A stretch of 64,000 nucleotides of DNA, taken from NCBI RefSeq assembly GCF_023278565.1, contig NC_064679.1, positions 2,666,001 to 2,730,000 of the forward strand, written 5' to 3'. The notes under the pieces are model-generated. The model did no database searches. It had not been told where the DNA came from and saw nothing but the letters and a program-made list of their open reading frames with translations. Both the position numbers and the translations under genes were made by a program. This document shows, in pieces, positions 57,182 through 64,000 of the stretch; the first letter of the stretch is position 1; every line of letters starts with the position of its first letter. The stretch is from Colletotrichum lupini (Eukaryota > Ascomycota > Sordariomycetes > Glomerellales > Glomerellaceae).

Positions 57182-60100
57182 GCCGGCTGTCGTATATTTG
57201 AAGTCTGCCTGAGACGATGTACAACACGAAGAAGGCGAAGAGACGGGATATGAGAGATGACAGTCCAGTTGTTGCTGTCCACCGTGGATTCGAGGTGAGT
57301 ACCTACACTTGAGAAGAGTGTTACAACTGGTGTTCACGATGCCAAAGCCTGGAGGAATTTCGAGCAAATCAGTCCCACTCCGGTGTAACTCGCTTCGGAC
57401 CCTGCACACACACACACAAAACATAAAAGAGAAGCGGCAGAGGCAGCGCGGCGATCCAGCTTGGATCGATCTCTCAGGGCACTTGCCCAGGCGCGTGAGG
57501 GCCGAAGGTTACGAAAGCCATTGGCGACGCCCCAGAGCGGCAAACCGCAAGGGCCGAGGTGGGAGTTGTGTGAGGGGACCGCATGAAGCCGCGCGTACAC
57601 ATGTTGGAGATAGGTAGACAGACAAGCAGACAGGCAAACAAACAGAACAGAACACGACGGGAAAGGTCAGGTTTGAGGGGTAATGAAGAGAGGTGGACGA
57701 GGGAGACGATGAGGAAGAGGAGGAGGAGAAGCAAGATGAAGAGGAAGAGGAAATGTTCTAGAAGGGGAGGGGACTGGGGGGTCTAAAACGGCCCAGGCGG
57801 AAAAGTCAAAGTGGCGGGCCTATGTGAGGTAGGGTAAAGTGAATCAATCGGGGCGTGGTCTTGAAGAGAAGGAGATGACGGTACATACGATTTTGGAATT
57901 AGAAGGCGGGGAAGAAATGGAAGACTGGAGAGGGAGACGGACGTGTTCCAAGTGATCGAGAAAGAACGGGCAGGTCGAGTTGATGGCCGCGAATCTGCAA
58001 AAAAGCTGGAAAGCATACGCAATCCCGCTTGCCGGCGTCCCGTGCTGGAGGCTCGGCGTTCTGGGGAGGGGCATTGGTGCCGGGGCTGTGGTGGGGCAGG
58101 CAGGGCAGACTCGCAGACTCAATGGAAGGGAAGGATGTTAGGGTGGTACGGGCTGACTGTGGACGGCCACGCATACACGATGATTCGAAGACGAAGAGAG
58201 GGCCTCAAAGCACTCACTACCTAGAGATGAGGCGCATGGCAGTTGTCCACATGCAAGATCCATCAGGTCGAACTACCTCACCTTACTGACGAGTGAGGTG
58301 ATTACTGGTGCGAGGCCAAGGTCAGAAGAGGGACGGACACCTGCCAACTGGCCAGATCATCTCACCTCGGGTGCTGGCGAGTGAACGTGCCATGGTGAAA
58401 TAAGCTTAAATGGGGATACACCTCAACCACCAGCTCCATCTCAGATGGTTGTCATGCCGCCCGGCCCGATGGTGTAGAGGACTTTCCCGTTACCTCAAGT
58501 GTGTGTGAGTGTGTGTGGTGTGTGGGAGAGCCCGGAGTTGTAAGGAATAAGTGTCATTCAGATAGGTAAGTACGGAGTACTCTCAATTACGTGTATACGT
58601 ACCCCTCTAACGCATGGTCCGACGTTCATTGCTGGTCCTGAATCCTGTCAAAACTTACTCAATACGGCAAGTATCCGTAAGGTACGGAGTATACCGTATC
58701 CCACACCTCTCAGGCTCCATTCCGAGGCAGCACTTGTCTGATGATCAAGCTGAAGCCTTAGGGATGCGCAGTGCGGTCGGTGGGCGGTTGCAATGATTGG
58801 GGAGACGAAGAAAAAAGAAAGAAAAAAGAAGGAGGCTCCAGGCTGAAATTTAAAGTGTGCAGGACTACGCAGGACCCCTTTCTATGGCTCCGGTCGCGAT
58901 CTGTATCTGGATCGTATCACGTACCCGGTCCCGAGACGAAGAAAAGACCCCTTGGGGCCATTGAGTGGATACAGGGAACAAAACTAAGTACCTACTCCGT
59001 AGTGCACCACGCATGTCATCACCCACACAAAGACAGAGGCAGGTAAGCTAAGTCAAACTACCTTAGCAATAACGGTATTGAAGATACGAATTATCCGTAC
59101 GCTAAGCGCGTATGTGGCCGAGCTGTCCCGCGCTAGAGCCCTCGTGGGTGTTTTCTTCTGACGGGATTTGCGCGGACCTGCCCGTCTCTTTCTCTGAGAT
59201 CTAAAACGTTCAGTGTTCAATGTTGTCTGTGATTGCAATGGGTATTCTTTCCCATCCTATCTGCTTTTCTCAATCAATAGCTCGCATCCCCCCCCCCCAG
59301 CCCCCGGTGCGGCGTTGGCTTAGTAAATCCACCCGATAGCCACAGAACCAGGAACACCAGGCGAACGTGGCGGGGCCACGAAACCGAGCTGGGCACAGAC
59401 TAGACTGACTTGACTGACAATGACTCTGATGGGTGACTCTGACGATTGATGAACTGACTGAATGGCAAATTGCTGAAAGAAGTCGAGAGATGACGAAAGA
59501 AGACAGAATAATACGTACAGAAATATGGAACCAGTATGGTATCGGGAGAGAGGCAGACAGCCCTGGCGTATCCGTACCTTCCCCGGTGCCTGGTATCCGT
59601 AAGGTACCTTACTATGTACTCCGTACTCCGTACAGAAGAGTAAAAGGGAAGGAGCAAAAACGGGCATCAGAATCCAAAAGCGAGCAAAGAAATCATTGGG
59701 AGCTTGTTCTTGTTCTGTTTTTAGCCCGTATCCCCAGAAATGCAATTTCGCACATGTCCACTCAAGAGGCTGACTTTGCAAACCATCGCCTGTTCATCCC
59801 GTCTCCCGCACTCCCGCTGGCCTATGGTGTCCTTTTTTTTATCCATTCGCAATCTCTCAAGTGCACCGCGAAGCCGTAAACCGCCACAACGCTTGCGCAT
59901 TGTACCCAATTCTGTCCAATCTGTTTCGTGACGTGATCCAGGCCCCGACTCATACGCACACCGAGCCTTCGGCTTCTTCCAACACCTCCTGTCATCAATA
60001 ATACACGTACCTTCCCTGCACATCACCGCTCGTGCCATCCCGCGCACCCCCAAAAAAAGAAGCTGTCTTGTCCGGTCTTCCGTTTGCCGAGAGCTCCCAT

Positions 60101-60717
60101 CTCTTTGCTGTCTGTTTAGTCTTGTTTTACAAGGCCAGATAGCAGCCTCCCCCTCCTCTTCGTCATCTCCGCGACCTGTCTGCATTCCTTCCCCTCCTCC
60201 ACCCTGACTGCAGAAGAGAGGTCGAAAGAAAGCCTTACCTTACACACCGCGATAACCACATCCAGCATAAGTCAACCTACGACCGCAACTACTACCTTGG
60301 ACATCAGCAAACCACCCATACTCAGCCCAAGCCTCACTGCACATTCGGCGTGCGGCTGAAACCAATTTCTGCATTCTCTTCACTGAGCTCAAGGCCCGAT
60401 TGGCACTTTGTCCTCCTTCGCCGCAGCCTAACCCACCGGCCACCCAGCCCTACCTCTTGACTAGCGTGCCGACTGCCGCCTGACGTTGAGTCGCGGTTCC
60501 GCTCCCCTGCTTGCTTCCAGGTTCCATAACCCATCATTCTCTCTTGGCTTTTACATACAGCTACTGCGGCTCCCCTCTGCTCTCTCTGCTCACAGTAATC
60601 CCCCCCACCCCGCCAGCTTCATATACCCCAGGAGCCTCAATCCAGTCTCGCCTCCAAAGACCCTTCTCTTCCTTCTCTTGAACTTTTGCTTGCTCCGAAT
60701 CCGCACCAATTTTCGCA
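57182..60717. other. Divergent intergenic region between GCG1 and PEF1, 3.5 kb
   Basis: Carries both promoters. Five overlapping or clustered TACGGAGTA-type motifs (58571, 58683, 58993, 59617, 59624) and four TATCCGTA motifs (58672, 59092, 59569, 59594) lie in one kilobase. The 600 bp before PEF1 are pyrimidine-rich. Open frames are short and unconvincing. Confidence 0.5.
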
Positions 60718-61828
60718 ATGGCGTACAACAGACCCTACAATCCCGATGAACTTCCAAGGTACGTTGCACAACACACCATTCATCTAGCCCATTGTTCATG
60801 GTCTAAATACCCAATCTCCTTCTTTACCCCGCCATGCTAACCCCCTCCTAGGTTCGCGGAACCCGAACAGGTACGTTTGCGCCCTCGGCCTCCGGTCACC
60901 TGACGACATTTCTACTACATTCATCCCATCGGCACCCGTCACCCCCTGGATCGCGCATCTTGCAGATAAACTAACATTTCCATCATAGAAGGGCGGCGCT
61001 GCCCCGGCACCTTCCCAGCAGCCTTCCCAGCAGCATCCTCAGCAACACTCCCAGCCTCGCTACGAAAACAAGCTTCCAGCCGTCCCTCGCGACGAGTACC
61101 ACCGTCCCGATCCTCGGAACGACCATCGCCGACCCAGCCCCAACATGTACGGCGTCAGCTCTCCTCCTCCGACGGGCAACCCCCGCCCGAACGCCCAGCC
61201 CCGGCCACCCCCCAACTCCCGGCCGCCTCCTTCTCCCGCTCCTGATATGAGCGCAGACGGCGCAGATCCGACACTGCTGCCCCTATTCCGAGCGGTCGAT
61301 AAGGATGGTGAGTGATGCTGCCGACGCCCTTTTGCAACGTCTGCCAACTAATGACTGTCTACAGGCACTGGCCAGCTGTCCGAGCGGGAGCTGTCAACTG
61401 CCCTCGTCAACGGTGACTGGACTGCTTTCGACCCTCAGACAGTTCGCATGATGATCCGCATGTTCGATTCCGACCGCAGTGGCACTATTGGATTCGCCGA
61501 ATTTTGCGGCCTCTGGTCCTTCCTTGCGTCGTGGCGCACTCTGTTTGACCGATTCGACGCCGACCGATCTGGAAACATTTCCCTCGGCGAGTTCACCAAC
61601 GCCCTCGTTGCTTTCCGTTACCGTCTCAGCCCTGGTTTCGTCGAGCTTCTCTTCCGGACATACGACAAGCGTGGGGAAGGTGTCATGTCCTTCGATCTCT
61701 TCGTCCAGGCTTGCATTTCTCTGAAGCGCATGACGGACGTGTTCAAGAAGTACGATGACGACAGAGACGGTTACATCACCCTCAGCTTCGAGGACTTTTT
61801 GACGGAGATTCTCAAGCAGCTCAAGTAG
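60718..61828 (+). CDS. PEF1: PEF1, penta-EF-hand calcium-binding protein (ALG-2/peflin family)
   Basis: Exons 60718-60758, 60852-60870, 60989-61307 and 61365-61828 give 280 aa; the second exon is only 19 nt. Yeast Pef1 is a calcium- and zinc-binding protein linked to bud-site polarity; ALG-2 homologues bind Pro-rich partners in ER export and membrane repair. Residues 1-110 are Pro/Gln-rich, as in peflin. The EF-hands are: EF1 loop 124-135 (DKDGTGQLSERE), EF2 161-172 (DSDRSGTIGFAE), EF3 191-202 (DADRSGNISLGE), EF4 from about 227 (YDKRGEGVMSFD, degenerate, probably not binding) and EF5 from about 257 (DDDRDGYITLSFED, with an extra residue), followed by the usual C-terminal LTEILKQLK for dimer formation. 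All introns are GT-AG and in frame. Confidence 0.95.
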
Positions 61829-62206
61829 GTCTGGCAAAAAGAGAGTCTAGACGTGGACTACAAGACCCAAGGACTGGAATGGCCCGAATACACTTTTGGG
61901 CCACGTCGCATGGGGTAGCTTTCCACACAGTCAGGCAGGCAATGTTGGACTGCAAAGGAGACGTTGTCTCCATGATTTAAAGCAGAGAGAAAAGAAGAAG
62001 ACGCGTTGTTCAGGTGGGAATATTAGATACCCCGGGTGAATGGGTGCAGGTAATGGAGAGGTATATCGTCTGGATTTGGCACTCTACTCACAAGGGGTGG
62101 AACTCAGGATCGAATGCATGATATGGGAATCATCTGAGGTGGAAATCACGGCAGTAACTCAAGCAAGATATCGGGCATTGCATTGAAGTTTTGATGAGCA
62201 TCGTAC
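61829..62206. other. Intergenic: PEF1 3' region
   Basis: No gene recognised. Confidence 0.4.
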
Positions 62207-62320
62207 TCACCACCCTTTGTCCCACGTGTCGATTCGCTCCTTCATGGTCATCGGCTGCCCTTCCAGGAAGAAGCCTCCTTGGTGGCTGGGCGGATGAATA
62301 GTAGTATCGGGCTTGACCAT
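62207..62320 (-). CDS. Putative 37-aa small ORF or last exon of an unresolved minus-strand gene
   Basis: Starts ATG at 62320 and ends TGA at 62209-62207. The peptide begins MVKPDTTIHPPSHQGGFFLE and ends MKERIDTWDKGW; composition and codon choice look coding. The frame is also open upstream as far as a TAG at about 62348, so it may be the final exon of a larger gene whose upstream exons lie in 62350-63900. No family is recognised. Confidence 0.3.
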   Translation of the reverse strand: MVKPDTTIHPPSHQGGFFLEGQPMTMKERIDTWDKGW

Positions 62321-62672
62321 TGTCGAAGAGATCTTCGTGTTTCGCTATTGCACGAGGTCAGTCGTACTTGAGCCGGCAGTCCGTCTCTCGACTAGATTCG
62401 ATTCGATCTCTTTCATGTGTGTTGGCGTTTCAACATGCCAAGGACGCCAGAAGTTGGAGCCTGACCTAAGAAGCAGAATGGTTCGAGAGCCCTTTTTTTT
62501 TTTAGAAGAAAAACTGCCTGGGACAAGACTAATCTGGACTCTGCGCCCCGAAAAGAGAGAACAATTGCCTTGTGTTGAACAACTAACCTCAGCACCTCTT
62601 TGGGTAATTATAGGCTTAAACTGAATATGCATTTCTTCGTCTTCTGCTATGCGAATTACTCCCAACACCCCC

Positions 62673-62693
62673 TTTTTTTTTTTTTTTTTTTTT
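62673..62693 (+). repeat. T21 homopolymer
   Basis: Run of 21 T, the longest homopolymer in the window. A second T-run of 12-13 lies near 62490. Confidence 0.95.
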
Positions 62694-63250
62694 GCGCTCT
62701 CATACCTATTGACAAAAGCCGAACGGATTCTTGGAAGCCGAGACGGAGAAAGAATCACGTACTAAACGAAAGCTACTTCAGCGTGAATTATAACCCCCTC
62801 CTTTACGGGCAATGGTAGATGGACCAAAGCGACACCGCGAACCACAAACCCTAATCGTGTAAATAACCCACGAGCTCTCTCTGGACTCCGGTGTTCTCTT
62901 CCAGAAGGATTAAACACGAGGCAAAAAGGTTTGAAGCCGCGGCAGCGGCGGCGATTAGAGATGGAGCCGGTAGCGGGTACTCGGCCTTCGTGACGCAGAG
63001 CTGCGATGAACGTGTATACATGCGCTCACACACCCAAGACCAAACGTTCTTTGATTCTTGGTTTCATCAGACTTCCACGCCTAGTCGTCTCCGTATTCAT
63101 CAACGTCTATCTTCAGTCTTGGTGAGGACGTTGGGTGAAGAGGAGTGAGTCCACGTAGGAGTTTGTGTGCCGAACCCATGCGAGTACGACCGGCGTATAG
63201 ATTTTGAGGCGTATTGGCAATCCATCAGCCAGTGGACGTTCGTCTCTCAC

Positions 63251-63720
63251 TATATACAGGTCTTTGCTCAAGTGGTCGTGGATATTCCAGTCCCAATTCT
63301 CGGTGCCGGTTCTATGACCGTGCCACATGCGACATGCGTCTCTCTTGGGATGCAATAGCTGTTAGATATCAGTGACTTACATTGTCAGCTGTAAATCGTC
63401 AGCTATAGATTGTTAAAGAAGAATCGGCCTTTGATCATCATTCGAAAAGGTTCAAGTCTTACCAGAGCGAGCTCGTTCGCTATCTTACAAAGTATATTCA
63501 TTCCTCTGATAGTGGCAGCGTTCCTTGTAGGGGCCAGGCTCGCCATGCAAGGTACAAAAGTCTCCCGTCCTTGATGTGGCTGATTGAGATTTCTCCTGCA
63601 GTCTGTAACATACGTATCCCCTTCGTGTTCCCGTCTGGTTGTAACCAGGAAACCTGTATTGATCTCTCTTTCAAACCTTGGCATTCCATATTGATAGACA
63701 TGACGCCAGGCGTTATAGCA
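63251..63720 (-). CDS. Possible exons of an unresolved minus-strand gene
   Basis: Several short stretches look coding and are flanked by good splice signals: one before donor GTAAGA at 63462 or another near 63489; an 8-nt piece CTGACAAT (63388-63381) between GATTTACAG (with CTGAC branch) and GTAAGT; and 63311-63251, which reads TGTENWDWNIHDHLSKDLYI and ends at a GTGAGA donor. Frames can be joined, but more than one solution is possible and no domain is recognised. I cannot give a reliable model. The gene may continue to the small ORF at 62207. Confidence 0.22.
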
Positions 63721-64000
63721 TGCTCATGTCTCTCAGCTGGTGCTACTCCAAAAAAATGCCAGCTCAGCAAGGCCCGGCCACTGGTCCATGGGTTACAGCT
63801 GATAGTCTTCGCAGTTTGTATCAGGAAATATGTGCCCCATTTCTCACATGACAGAATCGCAGCAGGTCTGCTTTAACTTGCTGGGAGAAAGGGGTTGTAC
63901 TGGGCAGGCTCTTCCGAGGGAGGGAGACGGTTTGTCTAATCGTAGGGTACGCCTTCTAAATTTGTTGGTCTCTTCGTTGATGTCTTCGTTATGGTATACG

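Noticed and set aside
1..64000. tRNA or rRNA genes, CRISPR arrays, bacterial operons
   Set aside because: No tRNA A/B-box pair with cloverleaf arms, no rRNA core sequence and no regular spacer-repeat array was found by eye; a covariance-model scan would be needed to exclude small RNAs fully.

Overview
This is a window of nuclear DNA from a filamentous ascomycete fungus, most likely a Sordariomycete. Genes are broken by short GT-AG introns (about 45-170 nt), many with CTAAC- or CTGAC-like branch sites just before the acceptor. The proteins are fungal orthologues (STT3, UTP23, PTC7, CAF120, a RAD53-type kinase, TVP23, GCG1, PEF1), and intergenic DNA holds pyrimidine-rich leaders and many copies of short TACGGAGTA/TATCCGTA motifs. 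No bacterial operon, CRISPR array, rRNA or tRNA was recognised. Exon boundaries were placed by hand so that reading frame, splice sites and known family motifs all agree.

Layout. Left edge: 3' part of STT3 (+, 60-2258), then a gene for a large disordered protein with a tandem CxxC zinc-binding module (+, 3206-5975). Next is a run of minus-strand genes: a single-pass membrane protein (7317-8874), a very large DUF726 alpha/beta-hydrolase (12533-16473), UTP23 (17814-18816) and a PTC7-type PP2C phosphatase (19336-20680). A gene-free stretch of about 9.3 kb separates PTC7 from the divergent CAF120-like PH-domain gene (+, 29945-34613). Then come an FHA-kinase-FHA checkpoint kinase (+, 36622-40491), TVP23 (-, 41487-42552), a citrate-lyase-beta-like lyase (+, 43337-44346) and, only 9 bp away tail to tail, a large disordered unknown protein (-, 44356-46993). 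After a second gene-poor stretch (46994-54317) lie a glycine-rich RRM protein (+, 54318-55228), GCG1 gamma-glutamylcyclotransferase (-, 55910-57181) and a penta-EF-hand protein (+, 60718-61828). The right end holds unresolved possible exons on the minus strand.

The genes are mostly unlinked housekeeping functions (N-glycosylation, ribosome assembly, mitochondrial phosphatase, CCR4-NOT, DNA-damage checkpoint, Golgi traffic, glutathione turnover, calcium sensing); nothing suggests a biosynthetic cluster. The most interesting signals concern splicing and decoding: a 5-nt microexon in GCG1 that restores a conserved family motif, a stop-free 57-nt intron in PTC7 that could be retained in frame, and two genes in which a TAG codon is followed in the same frame by sequence that still looks coding.
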